Positions 8,759 through 16,581 of a stretch of 34,245 bases of DNA are shown piece by piece. Both the position numbers and the translations under genes were made by a program. Within the stretch, counting starts at the first letter, position 1, and each line of letters opens with the position of its first letter. The notes below the pieces were generated by a model that worked only from the letters and a program-made list of their open reading frames with translations, was not told where the DNA came from and searched no databases. This DNA is from Burkholderiales bacterium (GTDB lineage: Bacteria; Pseudomonadota; Gammaproteobacteria; Burkholderiales; Burkholderiaceae_C). Where the stretch lies: positions 9,586 through 43,830 of the forward strand of contig RXJV01000150.1 in the NCBI GenBank assembly GCA_003963075.1, given 5' to 3'.

Positions 8759-10189
8759 ATGACCCGCGCCACCAAGATCGTTGCCACCCTCGGCCCCGCC
8801 TCCAACACGCCGGAGGTGCTGGAGCAGATGATCCGGGCCGGCGTCGATGTCGTGCGCCTGAACTTCTCCCACGGCAAGGCCCAGGACCACATCGACCGCG
8901 CGACCATGGTCCGCGAGGCGGCGGCCCGCGTCGGCAAGTCGGTGGCCATCATGGCCGACCTGCAGGGCCCCAAGATCCGCGTCGGCAAGTTCGAGAACGG
9001 CAAGATCGAGCTCATCCCCGGCGCGAAGTTCATCCTGGATGCCGACCGCACCGAGCTCGGCAACCCCGACATCGCCAGCCTCGACTACAAGGAGCTGCCG
9101 CGCGATGTGAAGCCCGGCGACACGCTGCTGCTGAACGACGGCCTGCTGGTGCTGACCGTCGAGGCCGTGCATGGCGCCCAGGTGCACACCATCGTCAAGC
9201 TCGGCGGCGAGCTGTCCAACAACAAGGGCATCAACAAGCAGGGCGGCGGCCTGACCGCGCCGGCCCTGACCGGCAAGGACATGGACGACATCAAGACCGC
9301 GATGTCCTTCCAGTGCGAATACCTCGCGGTGAGCTTCCCGAAGAACGCCACCGACATGGAGATGGCCCGCCAGCTCGCCAACGTGGCCGGCGAGCCCTAC
9401 CGCCACAAGCCGTCCATGATCGCCAAGATCGAGCGCTACGAGGCCATCCCCCACCTGGAGGCCATCCTGAAGGCGTCTGACGGCATCATGGTCGCGCGTG
9501 GCGACCTGGCCGTGGAAGTGGGCAACGCCGCGGTGCCGGCGCTGCAAAAGCGCATGATCAAGATGGCCCTGGAGCTCGACAAGGTGGCCATCACCGCGAC
9601 GCAGATGATGGAGTCGATGATCGTCAACCCGGTGCCCACGCGTGCCGAGGTCAGCGACGTGGCGAACGCGGTGCTGGACGGTACCGACGCCGTGATGCTG
9701 TCGGCCGAGACCGCCGCCGGCAAATACCCGGTCGAGACCATCGAGCAGATGGCCGCGATCGCGCTGGAGGCCGAACGCGCCGAGTTCGTGAGCCTGGACA
9801 CCGACTTCGCCGGCCGTCAGTTCGGCCGCATCGACCAGTCCATCGCGATGGGCGCGCTGTTCACCGCCTATCACCTCGGCTGCAAGGCCATCCTGGCGCT
9901 GACCGAGTCCGGCTCCACGGCGCTCTGGATGAGCCGCCACCGCATCCAGGTGCCCATCTACGCGCTGACGACGCAGCCGGTCAGCCAGCGCAAGATGGCG
10001 CTCTACCGCAATGTGCGCCCGTTGCTGATGCCCAAGTTCGACGACCGCGATGCTGCGCTGGCGGCGGCCGAGAAGATCCTGGTCGACAGCGGCGCACTGA
10101 TGCCCGGCGATACCTATGCCATCACCTGCGGCGAGCCCATGGGCTATCCGGGCGGCACCAATATGCTCAAGGTCTGCCGCGTCGCCTGA
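8759..10189 (+). CDS. pyk: Pyruvate kinase
   Basis: Cytosolic pyruvate kinase (EC 2.7.1.40), phosphoenolpyruvate + ADP to pyruvate + ATP; 476 residues, normal for the bacterial enzyme. Signatures in order: TKIVATLGPASNTPE, GVDVVRLNFSHG, MADLQGPKIRVGKF, a B domain of about 90 residues, and the catalytic MIAKIERYEAI with the essential Lys. Then come GIMVARGDLAVEVG, which binds metal and PEP, and ATQMMESMIVNPVPTRAEV with DVANAVLDGTDAVMLSAETA. The C-terminal regulatory domain (about 350-476) is complete. The start at 8759 is two residues before the conserved core. The next gene begins 28 bases after the stop on the same strand but is functionally unrelated. Confidence 0.98.
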   Translation: MTRATKIVATLGPASNTPEVLEQMIRAGVDVVRLNFSHGKAQDHIDRATMVREAAARVGKSVAIMADLQGPKIRVGKFENGKIELIPGAKFILDADRTELGNPDIASLDYKELPRDVKPGDTLLLNDGLLVLTVEAVHGAQVHTIVKLGGELSNNKGINKQGGGLTAPALTGKDMDDIKTAMSFQCEYLAVSFPKNATDMEMARQLANVAGEPYRHKPSMIAKIERYEAIPHLEAILKASDGIMVARGDLAVEVGNAAVPALQKRMIKMALELDKVAITATQMMESMIVNPVPTRAEVSDVANAVLDGTDAVMLSAETAAGKYPVETIEQMAAIALEAERAEFVSLDTDFAGRQFGRIDQSIAMGALFTAYHLGCKAILALTESGSTALWMSRHRIQVPIYALTTQPVSQRKMALYRNVRPLLMPKFDDRDAALAAAEKILVDSGALMPGDTYAITCGEPMGYPGGTNMLKVCRVA

Positions 10190-10217
10190 GGCCGCCGGCG
10201 CGCCGACAATGCGGGCC

Positions 10218-11174
10218 ATGCACACCGAAGCCCGTCCCGCCCGCGCCTCGCTCGACGTCGTTCTGCCCGCCTACAACGAGGCGGCCTCGCTGCCGCTGCT
10301 GCTGCCGATGCTGGCCGGGGTGCTGACGCCGCTGTCCGAGCGCTGGCGGCTGATCATCGTCGACGATGGCAGCAGCGATGCCACGCCCGTCGTCGTGCAG
10401 CAGGCCATCGCCGCCGGCCAGCCGATCCGCTATCTGCGCCTGTCGCGCAATTTCGGCAAGGAGGCCGCGCTGACCGCCGGCCTGGCCGTGGCCGACGCCG
10501 AGCGCGTGCTGCTGATGGACGCCGATGGCCAGCATGCGCCCGAGCTGGTGGCCCAGATGGATGCGGCCTGGCAGCGCGGGGCGGACATGGTCTGCGCGGT
10601 GCGCGCCGGCCGTGAAGACGAGGGCCTGCTCAAGCGCCTCGGCACGCGCGCCTTCTACGGCATCGTCAATGCGTCGTCGCAGCTCAAGATCCCGCCGGAC
10701 GCCGGCGACTTCCGGCTGCTGGACAGGCGCGTGGTGGCGGCGCTGAACGCGCTGCCCGAGCGCAACCGCTTCATGAAGGGCCTGTACGCCTGGGTGGGCT
10801 TTCGGACCGAATTCCTGCCCTACACGCCGCAGGCCCGCACCGCGGGCAGCAGCAGCTTCTCGGCACGCCGACTGATCCGCCTTGCACTGACCGGCGTCAC
10901 CGCGTTCAGCAATATGCCGCTGCGTATCTGGAGCGGCCTCGGCGCCCTGGTGGCCCTGGGCGGCCTGGGCTACGGCGCCTGGATCGTGCTGGACCATCTG
11001 ATCTGGGGCGACCAGATCCCGGGCTGGGCGACGCTGGTGGTCGGGCTGATGTTCTTCGGCGGCATCCAGATGCTGTCCATCGGCATCATCGGCGAGTACG
11101 TCGGCCGCATCTTCGACGAGGTCAAGCAGCGGCCGGTCTACCTGGTGCAGCACGACACGGGCAACCCGCCGTGA
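10218..11174 (+). CDS. GT2 polyprenyl-phosphate glycosyltransferase (ArnC/LgmA-like)
   Basis: A 318-residue family 2 glycosyltransferase of the ArnC/DPM1 type, which loads a sugar from a nucleotide donor onto undecaprenyl phosphate at the inner face of the membrane. It shows DVVLPAYNEAAS, the nucleotide-binding IIVDDGSSD (Asp49-Asp50), LSRNFGKEAALTAGL, the DADGQHAPEL DxD-type metal site near residue 100, and GDFRLLDRRVV. Two C-terminal membrane segments follow, then the GEYVGRIFDEVKQRPVYLV tail typical of this group. ATG 10218 is used; ATG 10209 in the same frame adds only three residues. Its stop overlaps the GTG of the deacetylase gene by four bases. With that deacetylase, GtrA and an ArnT-like transferase nearby, the likely product is Und-P-N-acetylhexosamine, as in Francisella FlmF2 or Bordetella LgmA; the exact sugar is inference. 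Confidence 0.92.
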   Translation: MHTEARPARASLDVVLPAYNEAASLPLLLPMLAGVLTPLSERWRLIIVDDGSSDATPVVVQQAIAAGQPIRYLRLSRNFGKEAALTAGLAVADAERVLLMDADGQHAPELVAQMDAAWQRGADMVCAVRAGREDEGLLKRLGTRAFYGIVNASSQLKIPPDAGDFRLLDRRVVAALNALPERNRFMKGLYAWVGFRTEFLPYTPQARTAGSSSFSARRLIRLALTGVTAFSNMPLRIWSGLGALVALGGLGYGAWIVLDHLIWGDQIPGWATLVVGLMFFGGIQMLSIGIIGEYVGRIFDEVKQRPVYLVQHDTGNPP

Positions 11175-11965
11175 GCCCGGCGCCGCGCCGGCTGGCGGTC
11201 TGTGCCGACGATTACGGCCTGAACGCGGCGGTGGACGACGGCATCCTGGCGCTGGCCGCGCAGCGGCGGATCAGTGCCTTCAGCTGCCTGGTCACCGCGC
11301 CGCGCTGGGCCACGGCGGCCACCGCGCTGGCCGGCAGCCCGGCCGCGGCGGGCCTGCACTTCAACCTGACCGAGGGCGAGCCGCTGAGCCCGGCGCTGCG
11401 CCGCCACTGGCCGCGCTTTCCGTCGCTCGGCGCGCTGCTGGCCCAGGCCGGTCTGGGCCGGCTGCCGGCGGCGGTGGCCGACGAGTTCGACCATCAGCTG
11501 GGCCGGTTCCGCGACGCCACCGGCCGCGCCCCGGCCTTCATCGACGGCCACCAGCATGTGCATGCACTGCCGGGCGTGCGGCCGGCCGTGCTGGCGGCGG
11601 TGCGCCGGCTGGCCGTGCCGGTGCGCAACACCGGGCGCGTGCTGGGCCCCGGCTTTGCGTTCAAGCGCCGCGTCATCGAGGCCTGCGGCGGCCGGGCGCT
11701 GGCGGCCGAGGCCCGCGCGGCCGGCTTGCAGACCGCGCCGGCACTGCTGGGGGTCTACGACTTCAAGCCCGGGGCGGACTACCGGGCCCTGATGCGCGGC
11801 TGGCTGGCCAGCGCGCCGGATGGCGCGCTGCTGTTCTGTCACCCGGCGCTGGGTGCGCCCGAGGCGGCCGACGCCATCGGCCCGGCGCGGGCCCGGGAGA
11901 TGGCCTATCTGGGCAGCGAGGCGTTTGCGGCCGACCTGGCCGAGTTCGGCATCAGCCTCGGTTGA
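11171..11965 (+). CDS. ChbG/HpnK (YdjC) family carbohydrate deacetylase, NaxD-like
   Basis: A 264-residue metal-dependent deacetylase of the YdjC/ChbG/HpnK family. Motifs: the N-terminal VCADDYGLNAAVDDGI with Asp13-Asp14, GLHFNLTEGEPL with His63, and FIDGHQHVHALPGV with His127 and His131. Asp14, His63 and His127 are the probable metal ligands by analogy with ChbG. The C-terminal CHPAL motif is also present. The gene starts on a GTG that overlaps the glycosyltransferase stop (GTGA), so the two are coupled. In Francisella the relative NaxD removes the acetyl group from undecaprenyl-P-GalNAc, and in Bordetella LgmC is thought to act likewise on the GlcNAc form. That fits this context better than chitooligosaccharide or hopanoid substrates, since no chitin or hopanoid genes are nearby. 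Its 3' end overlaps the convergent GtrA gene by 14 bases. Confidence 0.9.
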   Translation: MSPAPRRLAVCADDYGLNAAVDDGILALAAQRRISAFSCLVTAPRWATAATALAGSPAAAGLHFNLTEGEPLSPALRRHWPRFPSLGALLAQAGLGRLPAAVADEFDHQLGRFRDATGRAPAFIDGHQHVHALPGVRPAVLAAVRRLAVPVRNTGRVLGPGFAFKRRVIEACGGRALAAEARAAGLQTAPALLGVYDFKPGADYRALMRGWLASAPDGALLFCHPALGAPEAADAIGPARAREMAYLGSEAFAADLAEFGISLG

Positions 11966-12320
11966 AGGTCCAGACTCGGTTGGCCGCATAGCTGGCCAGC
12001 ATCACGAGGAGGGTCGCAGCGCCCTGGGCCAGCAGATAGTGCAGGCCGGCGCGCACGCCCGCCGCGACGAGGCCCATGCCCAGCAGTGCACCGGCCCCGG
12101 CCGTCACGTGGAAGCGGCACCAGGCCGGCCACCACGGGCCCCGGTGGTCGAAGGTGTAGCGCCGGTTGGCCCAGAACGCGACCTGCGCCCCCAGCAGCGC
12201 GCCGGCGCCCGAACCCAGCCAGGCCGGCCAGTGCCAGGCCTCGACGGCCAGGGCCAGCAGGGCATAGTGCACTGCGGTGGCCACGGCGCCGACGCCGGCG
12301 TAGCGGGCCAGCCGCTTCAT
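11952..12320 (-). CDS. GtrA family membrane protein
   Basis: A 122-residue protein of the GtrA family with four predicted membrane helices. The opening RYAGVGAVATAVHYALLALAV and the loop FWANRRYTFDHRG, echoed by the C-terminal ANRVWTFNRG, are the family's double signature. GtrA proteins are proposed flippases for undecaprenyl-phosphate-linked sugars. The start at 12320 overlaps the stop of the ArnT-like gene upstream (ATGA), so the two are translated together. Here it would carry the amino sugar made by the + strand pair to the periplasmic face; this is inferred from context. It converges on the deacetylase gene, sharing 14 bases at the 3' ends. Confidence 0.9.
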   Translation of the reverse strand: MKRLARYAGVGAVATAVHYALLALAVEAWHWPAWLGSGAGALLGAQVAFWANRRYTFDHRGPWWPAWCRFHVTAGAGALLGMGLVAAGVRAGLHYLLAQGAATLLVMLASYAANRVWTFNRG

Positions 12321-13762
12321 GAGCAGCCGGCGGGGCGCGGCAGCTCGTACAGCGTCGCGAGTCGTCCTTCGAAGACCGGCCGCGCGTCGGGCAGGGCATT
12401 CGAGGGCTCCGCGACGAGCCAGATGCTGCCAGGTGCGCAGCGCTCGCGCGCCAGGCGGGCCGGCGTCCACAGCACGCGCTCGCCGGCGGCGGGGTCGAAG
12501 CGGGATGCATCGAGCAGCTCCTGCCGCCAGCTGTCGCCACCCTGGCTGCGCAGCGCATCCCAGTCGTCCAGCACGGCCGGGGGCTCGGTCAGCCGGGCCT
12601 GCAGCCGCAGATCGAAGAAGGAGGCGCCGGTCTGCAGCACGCGGTCGCCGGGTGCGAGCCGCTCACGCAGCGCCACGCCGACGTCGCCATGGTCGGGCCG
12701 GCCCCAGAGCATGACGGCAGGCACCGTGAACAGGCAAAGCAATGCACTGGCCCACCAAGCGGCCCGGGCGCCGCGACGCCCGCGCCAGGCCTCGAACAGC
12801 ATCAGGGCCAGCGGCATCAGTGTCGGCAGCACATAGCCGACGAGCTTGGAGCGGGGCATCGAGAAAAAGGCCAGGATGACGACGATCCACCACAGGTCAA
12901 AGCCGACACGGCGCAGAGCGCCCGGCAGCCGCAGACACAGCGGCAGCGTGCCCAGCGGCAGCACGGCGAGGTAGAACCACCAGGGCTGCGGGTTGTTGAA
13001 GCGCGGCTGGGTGTAGCGCTGGAAGTGCTGCTCGACGATGAAATAGTCGAAGAAGCCGGGGTAGCGCTGCTGCATCGCCAGCATCCAGGGCAGGGCGATC
13101 GCGGCGAACACGGCCAGCGCCAGCGGATGCAGCGCAAAGCGCAGGTCGGCCCAGCGGCGCTCCCACAGCAGCCAGGGCAGCACGATGAGGCCGGGCAGCA
13201 CGACGCCGATCAGGCCCTTGGACAGCAGGGCCAGCGCCATCGCCGCCCAGGCGGCGCACAGCCAGGCCAGGCTGCGCCGGCCGGGCGCCAGCGCGCGCCG
13301 CGCGGCCACCACGGCCATCGAGATCCAGCCGGCGACCAGCATGTCGTGGTTGGCGTACTGGCCGCCAAAGTAGAAGAGCGGCAGCACGGCCAGCACGGCC
13401 AGGGCTTGCCGCGCGCCGTCGCGGCCATAGCGGGTGCCGGCCTCGATCCACAGCGCCAGGCCCATGATCCAGGCGCCCAGCAGCGGTGCGATGCGCAAGG
13501 CCAGCTTGGTGGGCCCGAGCAGTTGCAGGGCCGCCATGTCGATCCAGTACATCAGCGGCGGCTTGTGGAAATACGGCATGCCGAACAGCGTCGGCGTCAG
13601 CGCATCGCCGTTTTGCAGCATCTCGTAGGCGACGCCGCCATAGCGGCCTTCGTCGGGCAGCGCCAGTTGCCGCCACGCGGCCAGCGCGATCAGCCACAGC
13701 GGCAGTGCGGCCAGCGGCCACCAGTGCGGCCAACGGCGGGTGGGTTCGGTGGGTGAATGCAT
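12317..13762 (-). CDS. ArnT-like GT39 family glycosyltransferase
   Basis: A 481-residue polytopic transferase of the GT39/ArnT (PMT-like) family, which takes a sugar from undecaprenyl phosphate in the periplasm and adds it to lipid A or another acceptor. After the first helix comes LPDEGRYGGVAYEML with the catalytic-loop acidic pair Asp37-Glu38. Then GMPYFHKPPLMYW (66-72) matches ArnT's periplasmic loop. About ten further helices follow, ending in a short periplasmic domain (about 385-481), somewhat smaller than in E. coli ArnT. The start at 13762 sits just before the first helix; the frame stays open upstream through a tandem repeat but is not protein-like. The neighbouring GtrA, GT2 and deacetylase genes suggest the donor is an Und-P-hexosamine, as for FlmK or LgmB. 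Confidence 0.9.
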   Translation of the reverse strand: MHSPTEPTRRWPHWWPLAALPLWLIALAAWRQLALPDEGRYGGVAYEMLQNGDALTPTLFGMPYFHKPPLMYWIDMAALQLLGPTKLALRIAPLLGAWIMGLALWIEAGTRYGRDGARQALAVLAVLPLFYFGGQYANHDMLVAGWISMAVVAARRALAPGRRSLAWLCAAWAAMALALLSKGLIGVVLPGLIVLPWLLWERRWADLRFALHPLALAVFAAIALPWMLAMQQRYPGFFDYFIVEQHFQRYTQPRFNNPQPWWFYLAVLPLGTLPLCLRLPGALRRVGFDLWWIVVILAFFSMPRSKLVGYVLPTLMPLALMLFEAWRGRRGARAAWWASALLCLFTVPAVMLWGRPDHGDVGVALRERLAPGDRVLQTGASFFDLRLQARLTEPPAVLDDWDALRSQGGDSWRQELLDASRFDPAAGERVLWTPARLARERCAPGSIWLVAEPSNALPDARPVFEGRLATLYELPRPAGCS

Positions 13763-13912
13763 CGGGAGAGCCGGCGAAGGCGTTGGGTCGGCGGTGGACG
13801 CGCGGAGCGGTTGCGCGCGGCCGGACGACGACCCGGCACGCTCGCGCAAGGGCAGGAGTTTCGCCCAGCTTTGCCAGTGCGGCCGGGCCGCGGGGAGGCC
13901 AAGCGGCCGGGA

Positions 13913-13948
13913 GGCCAGGTGGCCAGGTGGCCAGGTGGCCAGGTGGCC
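13913..13948. repeat. 8-bp tandem repeat, 4.5 copies
   Basis: GGCCAGGT is repeated perfectly four times (13913-13944) followed by GGCC. It lies in the 239-base gap between the cphA stop (14002) and the ArnT-like gene start (13762), 150 bases upstream of the latter. The rest of the gap shows no terminator or gene. Eight-base units of this purity are prone to slippage. Confidence 0.9.
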
Positions 13949-14001
13949 GATGCGCGCCGCAGCGCCGGCGTGTCGCAGGCGTAGGCGCTCGCGCTCAGGC
14001 C

Positions 14002-16566
14002 CTAGCCGGCCTCGCCGATGCGCCGCGCCAGATGGGCCAGGGCCTCCTCGACCTGGTCCACCAGCACCAGGCACAGGTCGCCCGCCTGCAGCCGCGACAG
14101 GGCCCGGTCGATGGCGACGAACTCGCCGACGATCTCCTCGACATGGCGGGTGCGCGTGGCGCCGTCCAGGCCGGCACGCAGCAAGGCCACCACCTCGCCG
14201 GCCGCGCGGCCGCGCTGGCAGGCGTCTTCGTACAGGATGACCTCGTCGAAGGCGGCACCGAGGATCTCGGTCTGGATGCGGATGTCCTCGTCACGCCGGT
14301 CGCCCGCGCCGCTGATCACGACGACGCGCTTCTTGGCGGGCATCGCCGCGACCGCATCGACCAGGGCCTTCATCGCATCGCCGTTGTGGCCATAGTCGGC
14401 GATGACGGTGGCGCCGCGATAGTCCATCACATTGAAGCGGCCCGGCGCGTTGTCGGCATCGTTGGCGAAGCTGCCCACGCCGCGGCGGATGGTGTCCCAG
14501 TCCAGGCCGACGGCCCAGGCCGCGGCCACGGCGGCCATCGCGTTCTCGACCTGGAAGCCAATGACGCCGCCGCGCGTCAGCGGGATGTCGCGCAGCGGAA
14601 TGCTCTCGCGCCAGACGCCCTGGGCGGCCACCAGCTGATCGCCGTCGACGTAGACGCAGCGCTTGCCCTGGGCGCGGTGGGTGGCCATCAGCGGGTGGTA
14701 GCGGTCGGCGGCAAAGAAGATGACCTGGCCCGGGCAGGCGGCGGCCATCTGCGCCGTCAGCGGATCGACCGCGTTCAGCACCGCATAGCCGGTCGGCGCC
14801 ACGTTCTGGACGATGACGCGCTTGACCAACGCGATGTCGTCCGCCGTGTGCAGGAAGTTCATGCCGAGGTGGTCGCCCGCGCCGATGTTGGTGACGACGG
14901 CGACCTGGCAGCGGTCGAAGCCCAGGCCTTCGCGCAGGATGCCGCCGCGGGCGGTCTCCAGCACGGCGGCTTCCACATCCGGATGCATCAGCACGTTGCG
15001 GGCGCTCTTGGGGCCGGAGCAGTCGCCGCTGTCGATCTGGCGGCCGTCGACATAGACGCCGTCGGTGTTGGTCATGCCGACCTTCAGCCCGCAGCTGGCG
15101 AACAGGTGGGCGATCAGCCGCGTGACCGTGGTCTTGCCGTTGGTGCCGGTGACGGCCACGGTCGGGATGCGGCCGTCCTCGGCCCGGGCGCCGCTGCCGA
15201 ACAGGTGGCCGATGATGGCCTCGCCCACGTTGCGGCCCTTGCCGAAGCTGGGGTTGAGGTGCATGCGCAGCCCCGGCGCCGCATTGACCTCAACGATGCC
15301 GCCGTTGATCTCCTCCAGCGGCCGCAGCACGCTCTCGGCCACCACGTCCACGCCGCAGACATGCAGGCCCACCACCTGGGCGGCGGCGATGGCGCGGGCG
15401 GCTACCTCGGGGTGCACATCGTCGGTCACATCGGTGGCGGTGCCGCCGGTGGACAGGTTGGCGTTGTTGCGCAGGATGACGCGCTGGCCCTTGTCGGGCA
15501 CGGACTCCGGCGTCAGGCCCTGCTGGGTCAGGCGCGCGACTGCGATGTCGTCGAAGCGGATCTTGGTCAGCGAGGTCGCATGGCCGTCGCCGCGTTTCGG
15601 GTCGGCATTGACCTTGTCGACCAGCTGCTTGACGGTGTGGACGCCGTCGCCGATGACATGCGGCGGGTCGCGGCGGGCGGCAGCGATCAGCTTGTCGCCG
15701 ATCACCAGCAGCCGGTAGTCGCCGCCGGGCAGGAATTTCTCGACCATGACCTGGCCGATCTCGTCGGCGGCCTTGTAGGCGATGTCGAAGTGGGCGCGGT
15801 CCACGACGTTGACGGTGACGCCCTTGCCCTGGTTGCCGTCCTGCGGCTTGACGACGACCGGCAGGCCAATTTCCAGCGCCACGGCCCAGCCGTCGTCGGG
15901 TGAATCGACCGGCCGACCGATGGGCACCGGCACGCCGGCCGACTGCAGCAGGCGCTTGCAGAGGTCCTTGTCCTGGGCGATGGATTCGCTGACCGCGCTG
16001 GTGGCGTCGACCTCGGCGGCCCAGATGCGGCGCTGCTTGGCGCCCCAGCCGAACTGCACCAGGCTGCCCTGGGTCAGGCGGCGAAAGGGAATGCCGCGCG
16101 CGACGGCCGCGTTGACGATGGAGCCGGTGGAGGGGCCGAGGCGGATGTCCTCGTCCAGCTCGCGCAGCGCCGCGATGACGCTGTCGGCGTCGAATTCAGC
16201 GTCGCCGAGCGCCGCCTGGATCAGCTTGACGGCCTGCTCGAAGGCCAGGCGGCCGACGTCTTCCTCGCTGTACTCGATGACGATCTGGTAGGTGCCGGTC
16301 TCGGGCGTGACATGGGTCTGGCTGAAGGTGACCGGGCAGCCGGCCTGGGCCTGCAGCGCCAGCGTGGCCTGCTCCAGCACCTGGGCCAGCGAGGCATCGG
16401 CGCGCAGCTCGCCGATGGTCGGGAAACGCTGGCGCAGGCGGGCCTCGAAGCCGGGCAGGCGCTCCAGCGAACGCTCGGTCTCGCTGCAATGCACGACGGC
16501 CTCGATGGCCGTGTGGCGGCTCCACATGTTCGGGCCGCGCAGGGCGCGGGTGCGGGAAACGTCCAT
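14002..16566 (-). CDS. cphA: Cyanophycin synthetase
   Basis: An 854-residue cyanophycin synthetase, which builds the multi-L-arginyl-poly-L-aspartate storage polymer by alternately adding Asp to the backbone and Arg to side chains, each using ATP. Three parts are visible: an N-terminal domain (1-160) with ALRGPNMWSRHTAIEAVV, and an ATP-grasp domain (about 165-465) with VVKPQDGNQGKGVTVNV around Lys240 and EVNAAPGLRMHL. A full Mur-ligase-like domain follows, with intact Walker A GTNGKTT at 474-480 (Lys478), the NIGAGDHLG segment, GHNGDAMKALV and GDRRDEDI. The length is slightly below the usual 870-900. It follows the paralogue cphA' with 15 intervening bases, so they form an operon. No cyanophycinase gene is in the window. 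Confidence 0.97.
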   Translation of the reverse strand: MDVSRTRALRGPNMWSRHTAIEAVVHCSETERSLERLPGFEARLRQRFPTIGELRADASLAQVLEQATLALQAQAGCPVTFSQTHVTPETGTYQIVIEYSEEDVGRLAFEQAVKLIQAALGDAEFDADSVIAALRELDEDIRLGPSTGSIVNAAVARGIPFRRLTQGSLVQFGWGAKQRRIWAAEVDATSAVSESIAQDKDLCKRLLQSAGVPVPIGRPVDSPDDGWAVALEIGLPVVVKPQDGNQGKGVTVNVVDRAHFDIAYKAADEIGQVMVEKFLPGGDYRLLVIGDKLIAAARRDPPHVIGDGVHTVKQLVDKVNADPKRGDGHATSLTKIRFDDIAVARLTQQGLTPESVPDKGQRVILRNNANLSTGGTATDVTDDVHPEVAARAIAAAQVVGLHVCGVDVVAESVLRPLEEINGGIVEVNAAPGLRMHLNPSFGKGRNVGEAIIGHLFGSGARAEDGRIPTVAVTGTNGKTTVTRLIAHLFASCGLKVGMTNTDGVYVDGRQIDSGDCSGPKSARNVLMHPDVEAAVLETARGGILREGLGFDRCQVAVVTNIGAGDHLGMNFLHTADDIALVKRVIVQNVAPTGYAVLNAVDPLTAQMAAACPGQVIFFAADRYHPLMATHRAQGKRCVYVDGDQLVAAQGVWRESIPLRDIPLTRGGVIGFQVENAMAAVAAAWAVGLDWDTIRRGVGSFANDADNAPGRFNVMDYRGATVIADYGHNGDAMKALVDAVAAMPAKKRVVVISGAGDRRDEDIRIQTEILGAAFDEVILYEDACQRGRAAGEVVALLRAGLDGATRTRHVEEIVGEFVAIDRALSRLQAGDLCLVLVDQVEEALAHLARRIGEAG

Positions 16567-16581
16567 GAGTCGAGTTTTTCT

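Noticed and set aside
7613-10225. Very long open frame on the - strand across pyk and part of the EamA gene
   Set aside because: It is antisense to pyruvate kinase, whose protein is fully conserved. Its translation is low-complexity and His/Gly/Arg-rich, as expected in GC-rich DNA.
13913-13948. CRISPR array
   Set aside because: The units are eight bases long and directly adjacent with no spacers; no cas genes are present.
13763-14074. N-terminal extension of the ArnT-like protein through the tandem repeat
   Set aside because: The added sequence overlaps the cphA end, is Gly/Pro/Arg-rich and has no family counterpart; the first membrane helix begins right after ATG 13762.
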